From: Dichotomocladium elegans
Lineage: Eukaryota > Mucoromycota > Mucoromycetes > Mucorales > Lichtheimiaceae
Assembly (NCBI GenBank): GCA_025716815.1
Contig: JAIXMN010000028.1
Location: 248,001 to 312,000 of the forward strand
Direction of reading: 5' to 3'
DNA length: 64,000 nt
Shown: piece by piece, positions 11,622 through 22,375 of the stretch
Layout: each line of letters opens with the position of its first letter
Position numbering within the stretch: the stretch's first letter is position 1
Notes under the pieces: model-generated
What the model saw: only the letters and a program-made list of their open reading frames with translations
Told to the model about the DNA's origin: nothing
The model's database searches: none
Program-made: the position numbers and the translations under genes

Positions 11622-13734
11622 GGTGGAGAAAGGAATGCAGTGGTGGAATCAAAGCGATAGAAGCGGGGGCAGGGCGAAGGGTGAAGAAAAGAAAAGAAAG
11701 GCCTTGCGGCGTGTCCAATTTACACAGTTCTTTCGACAACCGCGTCTTTGTGTTACACGTGCCGCATGCTCCCCCAGTTTATTAAAGACGCCTTTGTGGG
11801 TGCCACAATAGCTGAACATCGGTGGGCGGGATGGATGGGGAGAAGATCGGCCCTTCTCTGATGATGATGGATTGAACAGAGTGTCTCTTTCGTACGTTGT
11901 CCAAGCATCGTCCCATCCAGTATTACCGGGCGCCTGCGTGCGTGCATAATCTTTTGATCGGTGAAGGGGAAGGGTGAACCATATTGCCGGAGTCAGTCGA
12001 TATTAGAATTGTTTTTTTTCTGCCAGTCACCTCCTTTTGAATCCCACCAGCTTACACGTGCGGTTCAGCGAGTTGCGATACTCGCGCCTAGGCATCATAT
12101 ACGATGGCTAAGGGAAGAATGAATCCCTTCCTATTCTTTTCTAGGCTGTATATACCTATATTAGCCTTGACAAGTACACAAAACACAAGGCTAGATTACA
12201 GCGGGACCTAAATGCAAAGATTTCACGTGTTCTATACCTCTTGATGATGGCTGTTGGTTCGAGAATATATCCTTTCTTTGTAAGAAGGGGGAAAGGAAAA
12301 CAAGATGCGTAATAAGATGCAATAGAGTCCTGACCTGAAGAACAAGCCAGAATGTATTTGTCCCTCTTCAAAAAGAAAGGAATTTTCACCTGCACCGAGT
12401 CCAATGTTCTGCGGATGCGTTGCTCAACGGAGAGCACAGTACGCGGAGGAGCGGAAGTGGCACAACGATTCGAGATCGCCTGCTTCGATAGCTTCATCCC
12501 TCCTGACACCACTTCCCAATAGATTACCGCGCTCCTAAGAAAACAAGTTCGCTGCCTTTGAAGCACAGCCACCTGGGTATTAAAACTTCCACGTGTTACG
12601 TAATTTGGTCGTTTCGCTCAATTTCCCATCCATGCCTCATGGAGAGCAAAGAAAAACAAAAACAACAGTTTGTCAAGGATTAGCCAATTTCAAGCTAATA
12701 GCAACCAACCATTGAGAATCTATTTTTAATACGATGAACTGTATCATGTCATCAAAAAGCGGTAGCCTACAGCGTCTGACCCTATGAACCATGGTCTCAA
12801 CGAGGGAAGTGGTGTTTCTTTTGTCTTTTGTTTCCATTATCGAATATCCGCGTTATGTATCTTTCAGCAGGAACTATGGCATTACCGCTATGTGTATCCA
12901 TGAGCGAATGAATACAAATGGGCAGATGGAGCAGGTAGGTTCAGGCATAGTTGCGAATGGGGGAAAAGAATCGCGCGAGGAAGCACAGTCCAGAAGGGAT
13001 TGAGAGCTTTGAGCTGCATCCTTCTACTATGAAACGCAGGCATCACAAAGCGGCCATCAATCTTTCTCGCCGCCAGATTGATACAACCACCTCACTTCTG
13101 TTTAACCCCAATGGCACGAGCCCTTGTTTGGGAGCTTTCGTTATTCCACCTTTTCTTCAAGGCTTCTCAATGTCGTCCCTAGTGACCGAGCTCAGCTATC
13201 GTGGAACACCAGGAGCATCATCAATACGCAGGGATACGACCGGGATGTGAGCCTTAGACTCTTAGAGGAACCTTCCTCCTTTTCATCTCCCCACTTGAGG
13301 TGGGATTTCATGTGATTCATGAGAACGGATGTCTCCATCCTATCAGTACCTGGCCAGCATTTGGTCATTCTTTTACCAGCTGCCACGCTATTCACAATGC
13401 AGCGGGAGGAGTCCGGTTCGTTGATGGCATCATGCTCCGGTATGCCAAAGGTCAAAATGCTGTTAGTTTACATTACCACTGTTTTGTTAGCATCTTCTTG
13501 TATCTCCAATATTTTTGTATTGGGCATTATTTTTAAGATGGCTGACTGGATGCCCTATTTCTTATGCGATGATGGCAACCTGCCGCGTAATCTAAAAGCG
13601 GGGTTGGGCACAGATGTGGCATTACCTGCATAAGGTACGTTTTCTCCATTATCTCTTTTTTTTATTCTTCTTTACATTGTTATTCTGCATCTCGCGCTCG
13701 TTCGATATATCTTTCCTGTAAAAAAGTTTCTGCC
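11622..13734. other. Long gap without a confident gene
   Basis: About 2.1 kb between CWH43 and NPL4. Two minus-strand stretches look faintly coding. One at 12572-12390 reads like a mitochondrial presequence followed by SVEQRIRRTLDSV, resembling the start of BolA-like proteins, but no following BolA exon with its GGCGS-type core was found. Another at 13455-13250 contains KCWPGTDRMETSVLMNHMKSH, Cys- and His-bearing and possibly part of a zinc-binding module. Neither could be built into a gene. The rest shows nothing recognisable. Confidence 0.3.
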
Positions 13735-16097
13735 ATGGCAAGTATTTTTCATCTCAGGAATCAACAGCCGATCACCATACAGAAAAGAAAAAGACTCTTA
13801 CGTGACCACAAATATAGCTGTTACGAATTCGCTCTAAGGATGGCATGCATCGCATTCAAATTGAGCCGAAAGACACGTTTTCTCAACTTGCTAAAAAGGT
13901 AGAGAAACTACCTTCTTTTTTCTAGACCGGTGGAAAAGGTCAATCCCTAACACACAATCTCGCATATATATATATATATTTTTTTTAAAAAAAAGATCGC
14001 GGAAACTTTGCATATTTCGGATGCAAACAGCATTGCTGTGGGTGATAAACCCGGTGCCGAAGCGGCGACTCCGATCGTGCAAATGGCAGACAAGACCATT
14101 GGGACAGCGAACCTAAAGTAATGGGTGGATCCTAAGCGACAGCGGTTAAAGCAAATGAACACTCACGATCAGTTTGCCATTAGGCATGGCGATATTGTCT
14201 ACGTGTCCTATGCAGAAGATGCTGACTCATCAGTCGATACTGCAAACTCTGCAGCGACAAGTATTATCCCAACTCATATTAAGCAAGACCCTGTGGATGA
14301 TTTTTTAGAGAAACAGCGAGGATTGATTTCGCGTAAAAAGGATCCCAAATTGTGAGTTATCGGGAGTAGCGTATGTGGATCGGTCGGTTTCTCTCAACGG
14401 CATAACGTCTTATATGTTTATCTCAGCTGTCGACACGGTGATAATGCCATGTGTGATTACTGTATGCCTTTAGAGGTGAGTATATATATATATATATATA
14501 TATTGGAAGACAATTATTGATGAAAGGGAGAGGAATTAGCCCTATGATGCAGGTTATTTGGAAGAGAACAAGATTAAGCACATGTCGTTCCATGCATATC
14601 TCCGCCAGATTGGACAAGCGAAGCAACCAAGCGCACCCACGTCAACCATACTTAAACAGCTACCACCACTCGACGAACCCGATTTCAAAGTCAAGGTACC
14701 TTGCACAGGCGGCCATGCGCCTTGGCCCGAAGGTATATGTACGAAATGCCAACCGAGCGCGATTACACTTCAGCGACAGGTAAAAGAAATTTATGGGTGA
14801 TGGGATAGATGTGTACGTGTCTATATATGATGTTTACCTGTATTTTATCCACGCGACTTAGACATACAGAATGGTTGACCACATAGAATTTGCGTCATCT
14901 TCAATCATTGATGGATTCCTGAATGCTTGGCGTGAAACTGGGTGTCAACGGTTCGGGTATCTGTATGGGCACTACGAGTCCTATCCAGAGGTACCGCTTG
15001 GCATCAAAGCAGTCGTGGAGGCAATCTATGAGCCACCCCAGGAAGACCATGTGGACGGTATCAAATTGGTGGCTCCCTGGGAAGAAGAAGAGGAGGTAGA
15101 CCAGGTAGCAGCAGCCTGCGGCCTTAAGCGTGTGGGAATGGTGTTTACGGATCTTGTCGACGATAACACCGGGAATGGGACAGTGGTCGTCAAGCGGCAC
15201 ATGGATTCATACTTTTTATCCTCATTGGAATGCGCTTTTGCGGCCGAGATGCAGCGGCGTCACCCAAATCCTTGCCGCCATTCGGTAACGGGCAAGTACG
15301 GATCGAAATTCCTAACCTGTGTGATATCGGGTGACTTGGATGGTAATATCGATGTCAAGGCATATCAAGTGTCAGAAACGACGACAGCCCTTCAGGAAGC
15401 AGGGATCATCGAACCTAGCCGAAAACCATCTGTCATGCGTGTCAGAGAAAGTGTCCCTCACGAGCGATATGTCCCTGAAGTTTTTTACAAGTTCAAAAAC
15501 GAGTATGGCATTGTAGTTAAACACCCTGCAAAGCCTACCTTTCCCATCGAGTATCTGCTGGTTAATGTGACCCATGGGTTCCCGCATAATCCATCTCCCT
15601 TATTTACTGCACAGCAAGGATACGTCATTGAAAATCGATCAGGCACATCACAGGATGTTGGCACGCTTTCGCGTTATTTGAATTCGGGAGCTACAGAGCT
15701 TAAGCGGCTCGTTTCTGACTTCCATGTTCTTTGCTTCATCCGCAAGCTCCATATGCTGAACGACGACGAGTTCAACATATTGTGTCAGGTGGCTACGAAA
15801 CCCGATGTTTCTGCCACTTCACTGGAACAGACTGCTGGATGGAAGACCCTTATTATGGTGCTTATGGAAGCAGGTGAGTGTGGAGAGAAAGAGAGCGATA
15901 TCCGGGAGTATTGACGGTATGAAATGATAGAAGGAAATGCCCGGTTCAACACACCATCGACACGGTCGGCTACACCGTCTGGAGCAGCAACACCAGCCAC
16001 TATGGATTTTACAGAAGTATCTTGTCGACATTGCACATATGCCAATCCTCCTGGATCGGATACCTGTGAAATGTGCGGGTTGCCTTTGAATGAATAG
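13735..16097 (+). CDS. NPL4: Npl4, ubiquitin-binding cofactor of Cdc48/p97
   Basis: Npl4 pairs with Ufd1 to deliver ubiquitylated proteins to Cdc48, for example in ER-associated degradation. Domains in order: an N-terminal ubiquitin-like fold beginning LLRIRSKDGMHRIQIEPKD; a zinc site with CRHGDNAMCDYC followed by HMSFHAYLRQ and CTGGHAPWPEGICTKCQPS (the zf-NPL4 region); an MPN-type core with HIEFASSSIIDGFLNAWRET and FGYLYGHYE; and a C-terminal NZF finger CRHCTYANPPGSDTCEMCG. The MPN core lacks the catalytic metalloprotease HxH motif, as expected of Npl4. The first coding exon appears to be the ATG alone (13735-13737), followed by a GC-AG intron (13738-13817); that start gives MLLRIRSKDG, close to the yeast N-terminus. 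A (TA)n and poly-T/A tract lies in the next intron. The stop is 16095-16097. A Cdc48-family ATPase lies just downstream. Confidence 0.93.
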
Positions 16098-16261
16098 ATT
16101 ATTTTTCCACGCCTTTATTTTATCGTTTTATTGCTTAACGTACGTGTATAAAAGAAGTAGGACACAGACCATCCAATAGCGTTAGTTGCATAGATTTTTG
16201 TTTTGGTTCTCCTCATTTGGCTCAGAGTCCCGCAAAATGATTTTTTATATCCTTTTAGGCG

Positions 16262-18375
16262 ATGACACGAAATTTATCAACGGCTCTGTCGGCATGCTAC
16301 GGAGACGAGGGCGCTAGGTAAAATGGCGAGAGATGTGCAAACCGGCACTCCCGCTCAAGCTTATCATAGAATCTAATGGGAAAGGGACGTGGCCTGTACA
16401 GATTAGCTCAATTATTTCAATTGGCATTCGATGGTCCAACGAGCTACGATCAGAACGAATTTTGCTCCGTCAAATCCATTCTGATCACCGGTGATTCTGG
16501 TGTTGGTAAACATGCATAGAACGCAAAACGAAACTGCGTCTTTCCATTTTTTGAAAGTGTTATTAAGCGCTGCGTACAAAGGTAAATCAACAGTTCTAGA
16601 TCGATTGGCCAACACCTATCAAGTCAAGGTAAGAGAAGAGCGGCATTGATGAAAAGAACCTCTATCTACGTCTATCAAAGAATAAACACTTTCTTTAAGA
16701 TATCACGGGCCATTATAGGCGAGATGGCGGCAGGATACAATGGCCAATTAGCCGTAGCACTGGAACGGCTTGCGTGGGAAATCCAGGGGATGTCCCGCGG
16801 GATGCGTAAGTGAAAGAGATAACCACTAGAGGCTGGCATTAAGAGAGAGAGGTGGGGAGCAATAGTTGTTCTTGAAGATGTGGACCAGCTATTCCCGGCA
16901 AACAGCAAGGCGACCCACGAAGACGCAGGGTTGCTTCAGTCTGCATTGCACCGGATCGCTGCATCGTTTTCATCTCCAACAACACACACAGGACGTATCC
17001 TACTGGTAGCCACAACACGCGATCCTTCTTCAATCCAAGAAACGGTCCGGTATCTTTTTGAAGATTCCATTCACCTCCCTATTCCCACACCCAATGAACG
17101 CTTAGCAATCCTAGAAGACCTGGCGGTCGACCAGATCACGCTGGACCCTGATGTTTCCCTTGATGCATTAAACAGTCAAGCACACGGCTTTGTTGCCGCC
17201 GATCTGGCACGATGGTGTCAACTTGCGCGTGAAGCCGCACACAGAGAAGGACGGACATCAGGTAAAGCTGTCGCTCGTCGTCGTCTTTCCCTTCGCTTGC
17301 ACGGTTGACCAGGCTCTTTCATTGTTCAGTATCACGGATTGATTTCCAGCGGGTGCTTCACCGCATACGAGTACAGGGCCTTCTTCAAATGGCTGAAAAA
17401 CCCGAACCTACTCGATGGACTGATATTGGCGGGTTGCACGATGCCAAGGTATATCCATTCCCCTTCACATTCTGAAAAAATAGGTCTCCATATGTAACTG
17501 TGTACTCCAGCGCGCTCTTGAAGAATCTGCCATCTGGGTTTATAAACATGCAGATGCCTACAAACGTCTTGGGATCCGGCCATCGAAGGGAGTGCTACTC
17601 TTTGGCCCGCCGGGTACGGGCAAAACGCTCCTTGCCAAGGCCGTGGCGACCGAATCATCAGCCAATTTTATGGCCATCCATCTGCCGGATCTCATCAAGA
17701 GCCACGTGGGCGAGTCCGAAAAGGCTGTCGCGTCTATCTTTCAAACGGCTATCCGGTGCAGTCCTTGCGTGATTTTTCTAGATGAGCTGGAGGCCATTTT
17801 TGGGTCGCGCGAGACCAGTGGCGATGTTGGCAAAAAGGTTCAATATACAACACCATCTTTGATAGCCTGTACCCAATTAACCCTATTTTTCATAGCTTAT
17901 TTCACAATTTTTGATTGAGATGGATCACCTTGACAAGATCGACCAGAATGTCATTTTACTGGGCGCCACCAATCATCCAGAGGCCATTGACCCCTCCATT
18001 CTCCGTCCTGGTATGTGCCATGTCCGTGTGTTATCAACCTGTCCTCCATCGCTCATCCTATAGAACATAGGCCGTCTGGACAGGCTGGTCTATGTTGGAT
18101 TACCGACGCAAAATGAGCGATTGAGTATCCTCCAGGTCTTGGGCCGAAAAACGCGAATAAGTCCCACGGTTCATCTCGAGTCGATAGCACAGTGCACAGA
18201 AGGCTACACGGGTGCCGATCTGAAGGCTGTCATTCGCAAAGCAGCTCTCTTGGCCCTCAAACGGACACTCCGGGACAAGGCTCCTCTCGCAGAGATCGAA
18301 CAGGGCGACGTGCTTGAGGCGGTAGCGAATGTCGTCCCTTTATCTTTTTCACAGACCAAAGGCGCAACATCCTGA
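16262..18375 (+). CDS. Type II AAA+ ATPase of the Cdc48/AFG2 (SPATA5/SPATA5L1) group
   Basis: A double AAA+ motor, probably an unfoldase acting in ribosome maturation or protein quality control if it is indeed AFG2-like. The first AAA domain has a Walker A GDSGVGKS assembled across an intron and a Walker B IVVLEDVDQLFP in which the usual Asp-Glu is reversed to Glu-Asp. The second has WTDIGGLHDAK, Walker A GPPGTGKT, Walker B VIFLDELEAI, sensor region LLGATNHPEAIDP, and the LRPGRLD arginine-finger segment rebuilt across an intron; it looks fully active. The small C-terminal lid ends GYTGADLKAVIRKAALLAL. The best start is ATG 16262, giving MTRNLSTALSACYGDEGAR joined to LAQLFQLAFDG, so the N-terminal substrate domain of Cdc48-type proteins is essentially absent. 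Pex1 and SPATA5L1 are the nearest alternatives; SPATA5L1/AFG2 fits the second domain best. Confidence 0.7.
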
Positions 18376-18982
18376 GAACGAATATATGCTATTCCCTCAA
18401 TCAAAGTCGCGCTCTGCGAGGTTCAGAGCCGCAAAGTTGCCTACAAAGCTTTATGTGCAATAACCAACCAAATGTCAGCACAACCACCCCCTTGGCAATA
18501 TCCACCTCAATAAAAAAAAATCCTGTACTGCCCCTTTTGGATCGTTGAACCGTCTTCCTTCTCTCTATCCCATCTCAAATTCTGTCAAGGATAGGAAAGG
18601 CCGTGTCGTTGATCAGGAGCGGCTTTTCTGAGCCTATGGCTATGCTGTCGATTCAATTTGTCTTGCCGCATGAGTGATAGAGCCAATTAAGCATGAGCTT
18701 TCTTCGCTATGTATGTCCATACGCATACATACGCGTGGTATTGACCGATTATGGCAGAGGAACTTGAACGTATTAACATCCTATTGATCTGTATCTATAA
18801 AAAAATGAATGCCGCTTCCCATTAGATATTGCTCAGTTCCACCCTGTTAAATAAAAATAGATATAGATAGATAATGTATATATTGCCAAATGGCCCAAAA
18901 GACATCTAACAAAGTGGAGCCAAAGATTTCCTTCTTTTCTTTCGTTCTTTCTTTCATTTATTTTACATTCGGGTGTTTATAT
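18376..18982. other. Intergenic region
   Basis: About 600 bases between the AAA+ ATPase stop and the start of the LEA2-like gene. It contains a poly-A run (about 18512-18520) and a (GATA)n-like stretch (about 18859-18871). No gene or RNA was recognised. Confidence 0.4.
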
Positions 18983-19169
18983 ATGGCCCAGCAGCTTGGT
19001 CCGTTTTATGAGCCTTCATTGTGGCCGTATTACTATAGCAGCCATACACTTCACCCACGCAAGTCCCCGGCGTGATTTGTCCTTTATGAAAAGTGGTTAC
19101 CTAATGCAGTTGACGATCGTTGTATGTCTAGAACACAAGCCTTATGAGCCGGTGATCAGGTATAACAGA

Positions 19170-19207
<38 letters not shown>

Positions 19208-19930
19208 ACAACAACAAAAGTGTTCTCGGTGCTGTTGCCTATGTTTACCACAGTGGGCTCGACGCACGTGCTGTTGCGTGTTTCTTCTTCTTTCCATCTT
19301 TATCATTGTTGTTGGTGTCCTTGCTGCTTTGTTCAAAATGCCCCTTGTCGAGTTCAACGGGGTGACGGATCATCCGGACGGGTTATCACGGTTTGCGAAC
19401 TCGGCAAACCATTCCATGGGCTTTGATATTAACGTGGGTCTGAACATTGGCGTTGTGAATCCGAACTTTGAAAGTGCTACATTCGATACGCTCCGTGCCA
19501 TTGTAAGCCGGGAGGAAGGAAAGGGATAGGACGCCGTCCAATTGGTAACATCATCCGTGCGATAGGCATATTACCCCACAGACCTGCTTGAGCCTGTTGG
19601 GGGTGGACAACTTGATCATATCGTCATCGGATCGCAAACCACGACGAACTTCACCTTTCCCTTTCAGATACGATACAACCCTGCAAAAGACAGCGACCAG
19701 CGGATGATTATGGACATCACCAAGCGATGCGGTCTCACGGGCGCCCCACCGCAGGAACTGACCATCCATTATGCCCTTACGCCGACCATCAGGGTCCTCG
19801 GACTTCCCTTCTCCATTACTTTTCACAACTCGGCCCAGTTCCCGTGTCCTCTTTCGGTAAGGGATGTGGGCATTTGAAGTAGAAAATTTTTACGATTCTC
19901 TTCTGTCTTGTTCTATAGGAGAAATTTTGA
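18983..19930 (+). CDS. Membrane-anchored LEA2-like protein with polyQ and Cys-rich juxtamembrane segment
   Basis: Three or more exons read in order: a Tyr/Pro-rich start MAQQLGPFYEPSLWPYYYSS, a segment HKPYEPVIRYN, a tract of about 16 Gln, a Cys cluster KCSRCCCLCLPQWARRTCCC, one hydrophobic transmembrane helix (VFLLLSIFIIVVGVLAALF), then an extracytoplasmic or luminal beta-rich domain. Its VGLNIGVVNPNFESATFDTL and TTNFTFPFQIRYNPAKD segments resemble the LEA2/WHy fold seen in plant NDR1-like and fungal vacuolar membrane proteins. A final splice adds EKF and the stop at 19928. The first intron keeps frame only with a GC donor (gcaagt at 19059, acceptor to 19131). A cytosolic Cys cluster next to the membrane suggests palmitoylation (inference). 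Function unknown; the topology call is moderately sure, the exact start less so. Confidence 0.6.
19171..19217 (+). repeat. CAG/CAA polyglutamine microsatellite
   Basis: An uninterrupted run of CAG codons with some CAA, all in frame and coding for about 16 glutamines in the cytosolic part of the LEA2-like protein. Mixed CAG/CAA composition usually slows length change. The opposite strand is an artefactual poly-Cys frame. Confidence 0.9.
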
Positions 19931-20371
19931 TTGGGAGGTGGGTGAATAGATGTGCGGTTCGGATTGGAATCAATGTAATGCATATATCTTGGTGGAGAGA
20001 TCGATCACAGTAGAAAAGAGGAGATAGGGCACGCGCCATTGTCAATAGTATTCAAAAACACACATTCTCGTGCTGACAGCACACCGCTTTTTCGGTCCGA
20101 GACGCAGATCAGAGTTGGTCATCCTCGCGTTTATCGAGGTTTGGACCATTTTTTGGGGGGTTGACTTGGAAAGGTTCAGCAAGGGATTTAATATCAGACA
20201 TGATATGAGGATGTGGACTTGGAGATAATATAGAACCGGAAGAGACAGGATTCGAGCCTTTTAGACGTGAGCTAATGATCGCTATTGTATCGCCGTGACA
20301 TTTTCAGCAGAAGAGATGTAGATGAAGATTGTTTCTCGGGATAGTATTTCATCACAAATGTTATCATGAAT
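19931..20371. other. Convergent intergenic region
   Basis: This stretch lies between the LEA2-like gene and the coiled-coil gene, which end towards each other. It has a T/G-rich stretch near 20150-20160 and no open frame of note. I see no gene in it. Confidence 0.4.
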
Positions 20372-22375
20372 TCACAATCTTCGACTTTTGAAATGCAAGT
20401 TGATGTTATCGACATCATCGCCGCTATCATTCCTGCGTCTCTTGCCAATCGCCGAATTTGAAGTCAAGTATTGTAAACGTTCTCCATTCTCGTCGAACAT
20501 TTGAAGGGAGGGTCGCTGTGTTTGGATGGATTGTTCACCCTGTGTTGGATTTTCCTGTAGTTCCCGTGCCTTGTCCAATAATTTAGCGCAGAAAGCTTCA
20601 TGTCTCGCTTTTTCGGCTTCTTCTTGGAAGTTTTCAAAGAGTTCTTGAAGCTCTTCGATTCTCTTGGTCATTGAGTATTTGATATTGTTATTATCTGATC
20701 CAAGTCTCGCTTCCTCCATCCGGGTCATGATCTATTGCAGAAAACGAAATTAGGGTCTCACTTTGTGCCATATCCATGCTGCTTACTATCAATTGGCCGT
20801 CCAACAGATCGCGATGCATTTGTAGCATTCTTTTGTCGTTCATAAGGGCCTCCTTCTCCATTTCTGCCGTATACTTTGCTTCCCTCAGCATGGATACTTT
20901 GTTTTTGAGATCATCAACCTGAATAGCACGGTGAATATACAGTAGACAATAGTCAAATCACACCGCATACAAAATACGTACCGTCTTCGCTAAATTACAT
21001 TCGTTCCTTTCGTTGATCCAGAGTTCAAATTCAAGCAGCTTTACCCACACCTCAGCTTGACGGCAGCTCTCACGGTTGTGCAAATATTCGCGTATAACCT
21101 GCTTTGGAGTTACGGAGCTGCTTAGGTCCGCTCTTCCGAGTGCGATTTCCCTAGAAGAATAGTATAAGCAAATGGACTTTCCTTATAAACAAAAACATGT
21201 ACCACTTGAGTGCTCTTTGTGTCAATCGTTCATTTTCTCGCTTGAGTCGGGCATTCTCGTGGCGTACTCCTATAATCTCGAACAGAGCATCCTCAATTTG
21301 GTCATCTTCCTCGTCCAGCAACGCGAGAGTAGGGTATCTTTCTTGATATTTAAATAAAGTTGACTGGTGTCCTTTACTAGCTGTTGTATAACCTCGGCTG
21401 GGCCTATAAACACGATCAAAAAGCGTTAAGCAAATAATGTAAGAATTCCACCCCCCCATGATATATACGCACTCTGACTCTGCTCATCCAAATCCATGAC
21501 AGCGTATCGGTCAAACTCTGTCTCAGAGGCCACCCCACTCCCCACTTCCCCTTCTTCGTCCGACGTGTTCTTCATATATATATATATGTGTGTGTGTTTG
21601 TGTGAGCGTTGAGTCATCATCGAAGGTATGTTTGGTCCTTACCCATCCTTGCCCATACTCAAGTCCACTCTCTGGCTCTTGTTGGTTCCATAACTGTGGG
21701 TGTTTGATAACGGAGATTTCATCTTCCCAATTCGCGCGAACGGCGCTGGACTTCAAGTAATTCGACGATCATTTCATGCTGTTTTTGCTCCTTTCGCACT
21801 ATGGTGTCTTCAAGCTCTTCCTGCAGCGCAACAAGACACGATTGCCATTAGTACGCAGATAGTGAGATCTTGATTCTCTACTTACAATGATGGCAGCGTG
21901 CTCTGCTTTAATACCATCCCACTTTGAGCAAGCTTTCGTGGATTTTCGGGTGCAAGTGTCAAGTTCCGCCTCGGCCTCCTGATTATATGGTTAGGGATAT
22001 TATTCAGCCATCGCTCTGCATTCAGGTTAAAGGTTTATATGACGTACTTCCTTCTTGTCAATCAAGGCCTGTATCTGAATGTTAGATTTGTATTTCTCGG
22101 TCTCGATTTCGTGTATAAGCACTAGCTTCTCTATAAGAGTAGCTTTGAGGTCAAAGTGAAGCGATTTAAAAATCTCAGATGACGTCTTGGTGATTGCTAT
22201 TGTAATGTATGAACGGCAATTAGAAAGCGAAAATGAAGCAAAAGGGAATGTGCAGCTTTGATCCCTTACCAGTGGCGAGTTCTTCATAAGTGGGAGTATC
22301 GATCTGGCTCAAAAGATTGCGCCATGAGGCAAGCCCTCGGGCGAGGCGTCGGCCAAAGTTTTGAATGCCTTCCAT
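20372..22375 (-). CDS. Uncharacterised coiled-coil protein
   Basis: A minus-strand, many-exon gene starting MEGIQNFGRRLARGLASW (ATG at 22375) and ending SRRL at 20372. Exons rich in Glu, Lys, Leu and Gln recur: a helical block with HFDLKATLIEKLVLIHEIE, another with KWDGIKAEHAAI, a third with RHENARLKRENERLTQRALK (clear heptads), and a last one with RIEELQELFENFQEEAEKAR. The middle has an acidic stretch TSDEEGEVGSGVASETEFD. The C-terminus carries a possible basic nuclear signal, KRRRNDSGDD. Together this predicts an elongated, mostly coiled-coil protein of about 550-600 residues. I do not recognise the family, and several splice junctions are provisional. It might be cytoskeletal or spindle-associated, but nothing in the sequence shows that. 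Confidence 0.5.

Noticed and set aside
12390..12572. BolA-like N-terminus on the minus strand
   Set aside because: Only SVEQRIRRTLDSV recalls BolA; the conserved core was not found downstream, so no gene is claimed.
19142..19357. Minus-strand frame with a poly-Cys tract
   Set aside because: It is the shadow of the CAG/CAA polyglutamine run of the LEA2-like gene.
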